In this document: positions 1-12,500 of the stretch, piece after piece | How the letters are laid out: every line of letters begins with the position of its first letter | Position numbering within the stretch: the stretch's first letter is position 1 | DNA from: Hippopus hippopus | Taxonomy: Eukaryota; Mollusca; Bivalvia; Cardiida; Cardiidae | NCBI GenBank assembly: GCA_946811185.2 | Contig: OX328106.1 | Span: forward strand, 27,588,426 to 27,652,425 | Direction of reading: 5' to 3' | DNA length: 64,000 bases | Translations under genes and position numbers: made by a program | Notes under the pieces: generated by a model | Told to the model about the DNA's origin: nothing | Databases searched by the model: none | What the model saw: only the letters and a program-made list of their open reading frames with translations

Positions 1-204
1 ACAAAACAACAGCTGTGTAGACTTGGCCATATTGAAAGTATTTGCAGACAACAAATCAGATGTGAATCAAATGACAGGATCAGTCTATTGCAGTGTAGAA
101 AACATTTTGGGAAAAATAGAAGATGCTGGTTACCAGCAATTTCTACTTTTCCCACAATTTTTTCAAATGTCTTCTTTGTCAGGGTCTAGAGTTTTTAGGG
201 TTAA
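1..204 (-). repeat. P1 foldback, truncated by window start
   Basis: Reads R flank (gtatttgcagacaacaaat), an imperfect palindrome about 78-155, then the L flank (gtcagggtctagagttttt) and closes at TTAA 201-204. P1 here means the family with a central inverted repeat ACATTGTGGGAAAAGGAG / CTCCTTTTCCCACAATGT, an L flank resembling CCCTTTACCACACAATCCC and an R flank containing GTCTGCAAATGCTTTCAATT. Confidence 0.8.
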
Positions 205-582
205 CTTTCTGTTTCAAGGCTGAAAATAGCATCCCACAAATTTCTTATGACCATTTTCCAAATTCAACAGCTCTTGGACCCTATTAACAACAGGTAGGAA
301 AATCCTTGTTGCACAGGGTAGATTACAGATCTTAGCTGTTCTATTGGAAAAGACCCCTTGTGTCATTTGCATGTGAATGTGCATAACAGATATAGACGAT
401 GCTAGCCTTGTGTTTCTTACCAGTGTTTGGTGACATACAGTGTTTGAGGAAGCATTTACAGTGTTCATCGAACTATAGGTACATGTATTTGGAGTGGTGG
501 TCATATTTTTGTTTTTATCTCTGCACCACTGGGCTTCCATGCAAAGTTTCTGTGATTACAGTGTGTATAGACAAGGACGGCC

Positions 583-3500
583 ATGACAAAATTATCACAG
601 CAGAATGGTACATCATCTCCAAACAAAGATGGTCAGAATAAAGAAGAAACAAAAGATACCAGTCTGTCGAAAAGTGAAAGAAAGATTCTGTTGATATTGT
701 TCTTGTCCCTTGTTATCGACTTGCTCGCCTTCACTGTGATACTGCCATTGCTGCCTTCATTGCTGGACTATTATGGATCAAGGGAGGTAATCATATCGCT
801 TTTGCACTTAGTTTTGTAATTTTCATACCAAACAAAATAAATATGAGCCACACTCTGGCAAAAGAAGGTTTAATGCATCTCAATGAAGCATGATACCAAG
901 GAAGGCATCACATAATTTGAGATTTAAAAACTCCATTTTATATAACAACTGCCTTAATCATGAAGTACACTGTCTTTTCCTCTGACATAAGGAAAATTAA
1001 CCAGTAGCAAAAAGTTTCTGGTCTCCAGCATTTCCCCTTTTTTCCACAATGTTTTCTACCCTTTGAATGGCAAATGTCATGTTTTGAGTAACAGTTATTT
1101 TGTTGCCTGCAATAACTTCCAATTTGGACAAGGCTAAAATTTTGTTGCCTGGTAAGGGTTTATTAAACAACATTTTAGATTATGCAAAATTATTATTTTT
1201 TTGTTGTTAGATGGAAACACAGATCAGGAAACAGAAAACACATTTATTGGTTCACTGCCATTAGAGCATTTTGAAAACACTAGTTGGTATCCCTATTAAT
1301 GTTAATGCAGCCAAGAGCTAATTTTTTATAAAAACCTAACTTAGTTCTATGTAGAAGTTCTATCCATTATGGTAGTAAAAACAGTTTATTGTAGGGTAAT
1401 AGCATCAGTTGATATTTTTGATATAATTAGGATATGGACTCCCCCTTTTTTTCAGGACAGATGGTATGAGTCTCTAAGAGGTTCAGTTCAATGGTTTAGG
1501 AACCTTGTTGGAGCCCCAGACACACCTCGATGGAATTCTGTTCTCTTTGGTGGTATGATGCTTTAAAGCTTTTTCTACAAAAGCCTGTGTTTTAAAGACT
1601 CAAAGGAAACAGGCTATTGAAAAGATTGTGGAAAAAAGGAATTAATGCTAGTAATCGGCATTTTCTCCTATCTCCACAATGTCTTCTACTGTATCATAGA
1701 CAAATTAATTGAGCCACATCTTATTGACCACCTGCAAATGCTTTGTTTACGAACATGCCAGAAATTTTGTCATCTGGGAAAGACAAAAGCCATGATCAAC
1801 ACAGATGGAAAGCTCTTTTTGATAATTGAACCTGATGACCTTAACTCACTTAACTGAGCCATCTTGCTACATGACAGCTGGATGTGTTAACCCTTTCCCA
1901 AATGCAAAATTTTACACCTTTCCAATTGAGAGTATCTGCACACAACAAATTTGAAAATGGTAAAAATGAACTTAATTTCTTTGAAAGGGTAGAAACATTG
2001 GTTTCGTTGAGAATGTCTCAGCAAAGCTTGTAATGTTGACCAAAAATTATATTAAGTATTTTGTACAATCTGGTCTTGATCTACATTGACTGTGAAGGCA
2101 ATGTAAGAAATAGAGAAATTGCTGATTATTAGAATTTTTTTATTTTCTGACTCTCCTTTCTAAAGCCTTGTTCCTCTTCGTTTTTTTAACCTTTAGGCTG
2201 CTAAGTGCGACTCGCTGACCTTTTGCGGACAGTGCATATCAAGATCAGACTGCACAGAACGTGCAGTCTGATCTTTGATCAACACTGTCCCATAAGGACA
2301 TATTTTCTTCTAGAAATTACCTTTGAAATATCAAAATTAGGGTTTTTACTATCAGCTTAACTCTTTACCACACAGTCCGGACTTTTAACGACCCTTAAGA
2401 AATAGCCTTTTGAAAACATTGTGGGAAAAGGAGAAAATGCTGGTTACCAGCATTTTCTCCTTTTCCCACAATGTTTTCAAACCTTAGGGAGAAAAAAAAA
2501 TACGATTAACAGTAAATTTTAATTTGTCGTCTGCATATGCTTTGAATTTGGACCAGTCCAAAATTTTGCTGTGTGGTAAAGAGTTAAACATTTCATTTCA
2601 CTTATATAGCAGTATAAGGATTACGACAAGGGTTTGCATTCTATCTATAGATCTATCTTGTCACTTACAAGCATCTACTTTATAACATTACAGGCCTTTG
2701 AAGCTCTGTTGGGCTGTCACGGAACACTAAAATTGTTCTTGGTCGATCATCGAACACTTAAAGCACATTGGTGCATCGCCTGTATGTCACAGAATACATA
2801 TTCAAATTTTCATCAACACTGTTTCTATGATGAATAGTGATGAATAGCGTTTTAAGGCCCGTCGACAACTTAGGTCATATTGGGCGCACTTACTTAGTAA
2901 ACAATAATGCGAGGTGAAAATAACATACATGTGCAACAACATAAGACAAACATGGTAAATGAGGAATGGACGAAACACAAAATGATGCCCCTTTTGTCGC
3001 CTTTTACGACATGCATGCTGTCACTTTTGTTCCGCCAGATGAAATGGCAGATGTGACGATCGCGGGACTGCAGTGGTTTATTCTTATACCCCCGATTAAA
3101 CCACACGGGGTCCCACAGGCCAATTGATTCCCATTCCAAACCCTATTTACATCGAGAAAAAAAACTGTTTCTATAAATAGCACATTGGTGACTCCCTCTT
3201 TATCATATATAGTAAGACAACTTGTCTTACTATATACAAAACAGAGGGAATCCCCAATGCACTATTTATAGTAACAGTGTCCGATAATGAAAATTTCGTT
3301 ACCCCTTGATAGACCAATGGAGTTTCAGAGGCCTATGATAAAATCATAAGATTAGAATTTTTACAGAAAAAATAGAGGGCTGAATAAATCCAACAGACAT
3401 TTTTAATCTAAGAATACACCCAAAGTGATTGCAGTTTCTATGTTGTCCAGAATGTCTCAGCAAAACTGACAGTGAAGATAGAAAATCAGACAGCATATTT

Positions 3501-6500
3501 TGTGCAGCCTGATCAAGATCTACCCTGGCCACACAGCTAACTATAGATACCTGAGCTCTATGGGTGAGATTTAAGGCTGAGCTTTAAGGGCACTTTAAGG
3601 GTGAAATTGAAATATGAACGAAACCTTGTTGCAAGCTACTTCAATTCTTTACCAAAGGAGAAAAATGTATACATGTACTTGTCCAAAGTGAAAGCATTTG
3701 CAAACAACAATTTAAATGTGACTATTAAAATGATGGATTTTTTTTTTACAGAATAATTGAAAAAACATTGTGGGAAAAGGAGAGAATGCTTGTTACCAGC
3801 ATTTACTCCTTTTCCAAGAATGTTTTAAAAGGGTTCTTCCTCAGGGTTGTCAAAAGGTGGGATTGTATAGATTGGAGTAAAGACTTATCTGGACTGAATA
3901 CTTGTGATTCCTTGATCTTTATACTTTTAGGTTTGATTGGTTCCCTGTTTTCATTACTACAGTTCATAGCTTCCCCTGTGATAGGTGCTGCATCAGATGT
4001 TTATGGCAGGAAACCAATGCTTTTGCTATCTATGGTAGGTATGGATAATTTCTGACATTTTAATGAGGCCTAACAAAAAAAAATCTGTGTTTAGGGTTTC
4101 GGTCCAAGATGCTGTAGGTAGGTATATATTTTTTTTCCAGAAACTTTATATATGGACCATGTACCGAAATCACACCTGAAAGATTTTTTTTTTCAAAGGT
4201 AGTGTAAAAAGTTAAGGGTCGGCAGCATTTTCTAGGTAGGGTGGGGCAACCCTAAACACAGATACTTTTTGGATAGGCCTGAGTACTTTTACTTAGATTT
4301 TTTTCAACCAAACAACAGAAATTTAAACTTCCTTTACTTTTTTTTTTTTTTTTTTACCAAACTACACAAATTCAAAACTTTTCTGGTTGATGGGATTTAT
4401 CATCGAAAAAGTGGGAAAAGGAGCATTTCTCCTTTCTCACAATCTTTTCAAAAGCCTTCTGTTTCAGGGTTGTTGATACACAGGATTATTTGGTGAAGGG
4501 CTAAATTTAACTCTTTCGGCGGCGTACGCGAAAACAGTGACTTTTGCGGATGGCATAGATTAAGATCAGACTGCACAGAACGTGCAGTCTGATCTTTGAT
4601 CTATACCGTCCACTTGTGTAGTCAAGCCTATACAATCAAAATATTTGTAAGTTTCAATGGATTGTATTTAGAGCCGTCGAAAGAGGTAAAGTTTATTTAT
4701 TTGGCACTGAAAGAGTTAAAGAGACATATTTCAGCTTTTTTACCATGAACCAAAAATTCTTGTGGAACACTGATAAATAGCACTAAATATGTTTTTCTTA
4801 TCAAGCATAAAGAAACTGTGTGGTAAGATTGATTGAAAAGGTGCAATTTTGATACATGAATAATGGTATGGTTGTTTGTGTCTATGATACCAGAATATGA
4901 TATCATAGTACCTATTTAGGCATTTCCCATAGTGTTTTTTGATGATTATCAGCATTTTCTTCCTTACAGTGTTTTCAAAAGACTATTCCTAAGGGTTGCT
5001 AAAACATGGTATTGTTTGGTAAAGGGTTAAAGGGTAGAAAACATTGTTGGAAAAAGAAAAATGCTGGTCACTGGTATTTTCTCTTGTTCCTTCAGTGTTT
5101 TCAAGAGTTGTCTTTCTCAGGGTTGTTGGGTAAGGATTGAATTGCTTTCCATGATAAAGGTCAAAGAATATGAATAATTTCTTTTTTTTTGACAAATATA
5201 ATTGTTAACAGGTTGGAGTGGCCATATCATATGGATTGTGGGCTGTTTCAAGAAATTTTGGTTTGTTTGTGATTGCAAGAATTGTGGGTGGAGTGAGCAA
5301 AGGAAATATCAGCTTGAGTACAGCCATTGTTGCAGATATACTCCCTCTACAGCGACGAGGAAAAGGCATGGTAAGGCTGCGCGCCTTGGATACATATAGA
5401 TTTATTGGTTGTTCTTCTTAAAGCTTCACGGAGCACTAATTGCTCATGGTGAGCTTTTGTGATGGTCTGTTTTCAGTTGTTCATTATCGTTAGCATGTTG
5501 CTTGGGTCAATGTCTTTCAAAGCTGTTCAAAGAATTCCACTCCAAGCAGACCTATGGTTGCCATGGCAACAGAAAAAAGGGAAATTTGGTAAAACTTTTA
5601 AAATCTTCATGTCCAAAACCATTAAGGTTAGGGCTACCAAAATTTTTATGGAGCTTCATGTAGTTGACTTTAACCAATTTTTTTGGGGGCACAGTGAAAA
5701 CTTTAAAATCCTCTTCATCCAAATCGAAAGGCTAAAGGCTGTAATACCTGGTATGTAGCATTATCTTGTGGACCTGTAAGTTTTTAGCTCCGCTGGCCTT
5801 TGGCCAGCGGGCTTATGTCATGGCCCGTTGTCCGTCGTGCGTCCGTGAGTCAACTTTTATTTTAAACATCTTCTTCTCTGAAACTACGCATCCAATTTTG
5901 ATGAAACTTCACAGAAATGATCCTGCCATCGGCCTCTTCAGAATTTCTTGAAAGAATTTGATTCCTTCAAAGACTCTGGTTGCCATGGCAACAAAACTTA
6001 AAAATATTGGAAATCTTTGAAAATCTTCTTGTCAGAAACCACAAGGCCTAGGGCTACCAAAATTGGCATATAGCTTCGTCTAGTGGGCCTCTATCAAGTT
6101 TCTTCAAATTATAGCCCTGGAGTCAAATTTGACCCCGCCCTGGGGGTCACAAGTTTTACATGGGCTTATATAGGGAAAACTTTAGAAATCTCCCTGTACC
6201 TAGCCATAAGGCCCAGGGCTACCAAATTTTGCATGTGGCTTTATCTAGTGGGCCTCTACCAAGATTGCCCAAATTATAGCCCTTGGGTCAAATTTGACCC
6301 CACCCTGTGGGTCACAAGTTTTACATGGGCTTATTTAGGGAAAACTTTAGAAATCCCCATGTACCTAGCCATAAGGCCTAGGGCTACCAAACTTTGCATG
6401 TGGCTTTATCTAGTGGGCCTCTACCAAGAGTGCCCAAATTATAGCCCTGGGGTCAAAATTGGCCCTGCCACAGGGGTCACAAGTTTTACATGGGCTTATT

Positions 6501-9500
6501 TAGAGAAAACTTAGGAAATCTCCCTGCACTTATTCATAAAGCGTAGGGCTACCAAATTTCGCATGTAGCTATATCTAGAGGCCCTTCACCAAGAGTGCAT
6601 AAATTATAGCCCTAGGGAGGAATTTGAGTCACCCCGAGGGGTCAGAAGTTTTACATGGGCTTATTTAGTGAAATCTTTAGAAATCTTCTTGTTACTAACC
6701 ATATGAACTAGGGCTACCAATTTTAGTCCTGTCTCAGGGGTCTTATGTTCAAAACCAATTGGCCAACTATTGTAATGTTTGGCATGTAGGGATTTTACGT
6801 ATTAGCCAGTGGAGCGATACAGGGCCATCATGGCCCTCTTGTTTGAATGATACCACAGGAGTCAAATTTGGCACCATCCTTTAGGTCACAAATGTTAAGA
6901 GGGCTTTTATATAAAAAATGTTGTTTACATTCAAGTGGTCACATTTTCAGTGCAGTACTCATGTAAGTTTGTCAGTATATTTGTTTTGTTGATATCTCCA
7001 AGAGTATCAAAAATGGATCATGTTGGGTCAAAAAGTAGTTCACTGGGACAATCTTAGAAAAGATCTTATACGCATGCTAGAGACAACAATTATAGCCCAG
7101 TACTCATGTAAGTTGGACAGAATGTATGTCTTGAAAACAGTTTAAACAAGTTTGAACTTGGTCACCTCAGTTCAAAAAGTAGGCCACTGGAACAAATCTT
7201 AGAAAACCTGTGTGTACACTCTGGAGGCCACACTTTCAGACATTCACCCATGAAACTTGGGTGAAATGGTAGTCCTTATGATGTCTCAGATAAGTGCAAA
7301 AATGGGTCACGTCAGGTCAAAAAGTAGGTCTCTGGGATAAATTTATGGGAAACTTTGTGTACACTGTAGAGGCCATATATTCTAACAAATACCCTCAATA
7401 GTTTGTCAGAGTTTTTGTCCTGATGAAATCTTATATAAGCTTTAAAAGATTAATTAATCTGCAACCAGAAATGAAATGCCTGGTATGAAAAATGGCTGTC
7501 TAGATGACGTGACCTGTGTTTATTCTAGACAGGGATGATTGTGCGATTCATACTAAAATTGTCTAGGTCAGCCCAATATTGCTATATAATGCCAAACAAA
7601 GCAAGCACATATTTTGAAGGAAAGAAAAGATGTGAGAGTTGCAAAAAAGATAACATCTATCACTTATAAACTTGAAGGAAAAAGTGCGAAATTTTCATGG
7701 GTCATTTACAAGATTGCATGAAAAGAATGAAGGGAGGTAACCAATGGCACTTCCGGAAAACTAGATTATCTCTGAGATGTTCTATTTTTGGATAATCCGA
7801 ACAAATTTTGCTTAATGGGGAAAAATCCTATATTTCTCTACATTCAAGCATTATGAAAACATACAATTGGTATATTCAGGTTTTAAAATCATTATCTTTT
7901 GATACTAGTCATTGTGTAACCTGGAAAAATTTGTTATCACTTTATTTCAATTAACAATTTCGATAAAATATATCGAACTTTGTTTACGAACTGATCACAA
8001 AAGCAAATGAATAGCAGACGCTTTTTCTTCTAAATTCAGTTTCGGATTTTATTTACGCAAGAAGTGACAAAGACTAGCAATTATGGATTTCTCACTTGAT
8101 CTCTTTGGTGAAGATCTTAGACAAAATTGTCCTTCTCAAGAGATAAATTAGACCGAGATCAATTCTGACTTTAAAACATGCATTTTTCACTGTTTGAGAA
8201 TGTTTAGTAAGCTGCTTCTGACCATGTTTAGTAAGCTGCTTCTAATCATGCTATGATAAGGAAAACTATGCTGCAAGAAAGCAAGGTTACTAGAGCTGTA
8301 GTTTTTACGGACACTTTGGATCAGGGGTCTGTCTAAAAACACAACACTATTTTAGATCTAATCATTTTCAGGGTAAATGGTATCAAGTAATATAAGACTG
8401 AGAAAAATCTGGCTCTCGCAGACGAGCTAGAGTCGATTGCCATAAGTATTTCATCAAATTCCAAATGCCCATTGACTTTGAAACATGCATTTTTCTCTTT
8501 TCGAGAATGTTTAGGAAGCTGCTTCTGGTCATGCTACAATAAGGAGAACTATGCTGCAAGAAAGCAAGGTTACTAGAGCTGTAGTTTTTACAGACACAGG
8601 GGATCAGGGGGTCTGTCAAAAAACATAACACTATTTGAAATCTAATCATTTTCAAGGGAAATGGTACCAAGTAATATAAGACAGAAAAAAAATAATTTTT
8701 TTTCAACTTTAGTAGACTATAGTCGACCAAGTTGCCCCTAGTTTTTTTAATCCCCCCACCCCTGTTTTATAAAGGCAGGGGGATTTTTCAGTTTCTAGAA
8801 TTAACACTGTGTGACTGAAATTCTGTTTATTCTAACACTGAACCAAACAGTCCTGTCACTCCTGTGTTCTTGCAACCATTATGGAGAAGAATTTTGAAAA
8901 CATCACAAGAAAAGGAGAAACTGTTAGTAAACCTGCATTTACTCCTTTTCCTACCATGTTTTACACCCTTTAAACCCTATACCATATGACAAAATTTTAA
9001 ATTACCATGGTGAGATCTCCTTTTCCCACAGTGTTTTTGAAAGGCTTTTGTCTCTGGGTTGTTAAAACCCAGCATTTTGTGGTAACAGGTTAAAGAAAAA
9101 TCAAGTCTTTAGAGCCACATTTTGATTTGTTTTCTTCAAAATTTAATACTTCCAATGGGAACAAGTCTGAAATATTTAAGTTCTGGTAGAGTTAATACTA
9201 TCCAATCAAATTAAGCCTTGCATAATTGTATAAATATACATTAAATTTTTCAGGCAATTATAGGTGTTGCCTTTTCTATCGGGTTTGTGTTTGGCCCTCT
9301 GATTGGTGCATTATTTTCTCGATGGGCTAAAGAACAGCAAGGAGAGTTTTATGTGATGCCTGCCCTGTTTGCTTTAATTCTAGCCCTTGTGGACGTTGTG
9401 TTTGTCGCTGTTGCCATGAAAGAGACCTTGCCTGCTGAAAAACGGGTAATGTGGGTTTTTAACCTTTTACCAAACAATCCCAAATTTTAACAATACTGAG

Positions 9501-12500
9501 GAAGAAGCCTTCTGAAAACACTAAGGGAAAAGAGGAAGTGCTGGTAAGCAGCATTTTCTCCTTTTCTTACAGTGATATCTATGCTACCACAGACAAATCT
9601 GGCCATTTGAGCAGTGTTTTTTTTTGTAATCTGCAAATGCTTTCAATTTGGACCCGCCTATAATAGCACTGTTTGGTAAAGAGTTAAACCAGAAAGCACC
9701 TTTCACTACTGTAGGCCTTTTACAGCCAAGGTAGATCAAGATCAGACATAACAAAATTTAATGAGGGTTGTTACATCATAAAACACCCGTCACTACTGTA
9801 GTTGCCTTTGTGGCCAGTGTAGATCAAGGATCAGACTGCACAAAATGTGCAGTCTGATCCTTGATCTACGCTGTCCACTCTGCTGAGACATTCTGGACAT
9901 GAGCAACCTTAAACTTGCTTTGATTAGGATCTTATTTAGAATGAAAATGTTGGGTTTATAGGGTGTGCTAAGGGTTAATATTTTACCAGTTAGAAAAATT
10001 TCACATTGGATTATACTGGAAGCAATGACAGATTGATAGATAAAATATACCCCCAATGATAGGATCTAAACGGATAGAAAACATTGTAGGTAGAGGAGAA
10101 TATACTGGTTAACAGCGTGCTGTCTTTTACTCACAATATTTTCAAAAGCCATTTTCTGTATGATTATAAAAAACGTAGTATTGTTTGATGAGGGTTTAAG
10201 TCTTAGTCTGTGTAAGGCTTCTACATTGGCCAATTTTTGAAAACATAATTGCAAAAGGAGCACTTGCTCCAATAAAGCATTTTTTGCTTTTCACACAATA
10301 CTTTCAATGTATTAAAAAGATAAATGTGTGTATTTTTCTTTCTTTTATATGTTTTTCTTTGCATTGCATTTTTACTGTTACTTGTGTGTACAGCTTTTTG
10401 GTATACATGTATATTTGCAAGGCATTAGAGAGCACCTGCGTAGTACTCAAGAATAGCCTAGCTTGGTTGCTCAGTCTGTAATGTTCAGGTTGGAATCCCA
10501 AGTTCTGGCGATTTCTTTTTGAGAGTTGATGTTAGTCATCAAGACAGTATTCATTCTTCTCTCACTGCGGATCATTGTTTGGACAATGGTTATTTGGGAA
10601 AGCAGCCACTTTCATCAGAAGAATGTCATGCAAAATACCGGTAAAAGAAACTCCAGAAAAGTATGAATAGGTGCACTTGGCCACTGGAACATTACTGATA
10701 TAACAGCAAACATGATGTTACCCTCTACATAAACAAAATCATAACAGGCCTCAATTTAACTTTTTCAGGCAAAATCGATCTCCTCAGGATGGCAAAAAGC
10801 CTCGGATCTTATAAATCCTCTGTCTTTATTCAAATTTACATCAGTGGAAAACTTGTCCGTTAAAGGTGAGTAAATATTTATAGAAAGCACCTGATTAACC
10901 CTGTACCAGACAATATAATTGTGCACTGGATTACATTGAAAGCACTTGCAGACAAAAAATCGATTGTGGCTCATTGGATTGGGTTTTTCTATAGAAGGGT
11001 AGAAAAACATTTAGCGACAAGGAAACAGTGCTGTTACAAGCATTTGAAAGCTTGCTCTATCAGGGTCTTTAAAAGTTAGGATTATGTGGTAAAGAGTTAA
11101 CACCTTTGGACAAAATTTTATGTGGACCAGACCATTTTTCCAAACATTGCCCAAAAACGAAAAGAATTGCTCATGATGAGTGATTTCTCTATTTGCCTCA
11201 TTGTCTTCCCATGCATCATTAGATTACCGTAACCCTTTACCTCCCATATCAAGTTTTAATGACCCTGAGAAAGAAACTTTATTAAAACATTGTGGGAAAA
11301 GGAGAAAATGACGACTACCAGCATTTCCTCCTTTTCTCACAATATTTAGAACTACCCTATCAAATACAGTTCCATCATTTAAGCCAGATTTAAATTGTTG
11401 TCTGCAAATGCTTTCACTTGGGAAAAGTGTACGAGGGGCGTTCAATAAGTAATGCCCCTGACCCACTTCCCATAGCAGTAGAGCCACGAAACTTGGCACA
11501 GTTATTAGTCTTTCTCTACATAAGAACCACCCAGAGTTATGCATTTCTCCCATCGTTTGATGCAGCTCTGGAGACCGTTTTTGTAGAACATCCCAGGTTG
11601 GTCCTCCAACCACAACGTGACTTCAGAAATCAAGGCTGCATCATCTGGGAAACACTTTCCTTTCAAAAACAACTTCATGGCTGGGAAGAGGTGAAAGTCG
11701 GAGGGTGCAAGGTCAGGAGAGTAGGGAGGATGGAGGAGGATTTCATAGCCACACGCCCGTGCTTCTGATCTGGCTACATGCGAGTTGTGGACCGGAGCGT
11801 TGTCCTGCAGGAGGAGGATACCTTTGCTGATCTTGCCCCGCCTCTTGATTTTGATAGCTTCTCTTAATTTCCTTAAAAGTGATGCATAATAGGCTCCTGT
11901 AATTGTGGTACCCTTTGCCAGGAAATCTGTCATCACTACTCCGTCCTGGTTCCAGAAGACTGTGAGCATGACCTTGCCAGCGGAGGGCTGCGACCTTGCC
12001 TTCTTTGGAGGTGATGAGTCCAAGTGCTTCCACTGCATTGACTGGGCTTTGGTCTCTGGATCATAGTGATAGACCCAGGTTTCATCCTGTGTAATCAGTC
12101 TTTTGAAAAACTTTGACTCATCTTCTTGGCACATCTCCAAATTCATCCTCGAGCACTTGACGCGTTCTCGCTTCTGGAAAGGTGTGAGCAACCTGGGAAT
12201 CCATCTGGCAGACACCTTATGCATATGCAAATGGTCATGAATGATAGTTTCCACAGACCCTGTACTAATCTTGACCTCTTGGGCTATTTGGCGAATAGTA
12301 ATGCGCCGATCTTCCAAAATGGCAGCCTCAACTTGACGGACAGATGCCTCATCAGTGGCAGACGGGGGGGCGACCAGGTCTGGGAGCTGTTTCCACAGAC
12401 TTCGGGCCATGTTTGAATTCACGATGCAAGTGTTTTACAAGGTCATATGATGGGGCATTATCACCATAAGTTTCTTTCATTTCATCAAAAGTCTCCTGTG

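Noticed and set aside
6083..6514. 143-residue open frame starting MGLYQVSSNY with internal repeats
   Set aside because: It is the translation of tandem units of a type B element; equivalent frames appear at 30539 and 33244 in the other copies.
11418..11768. Plus-strand frame across the mariner end
   Set aside because: Antisense shadow of the transposase and TIR.
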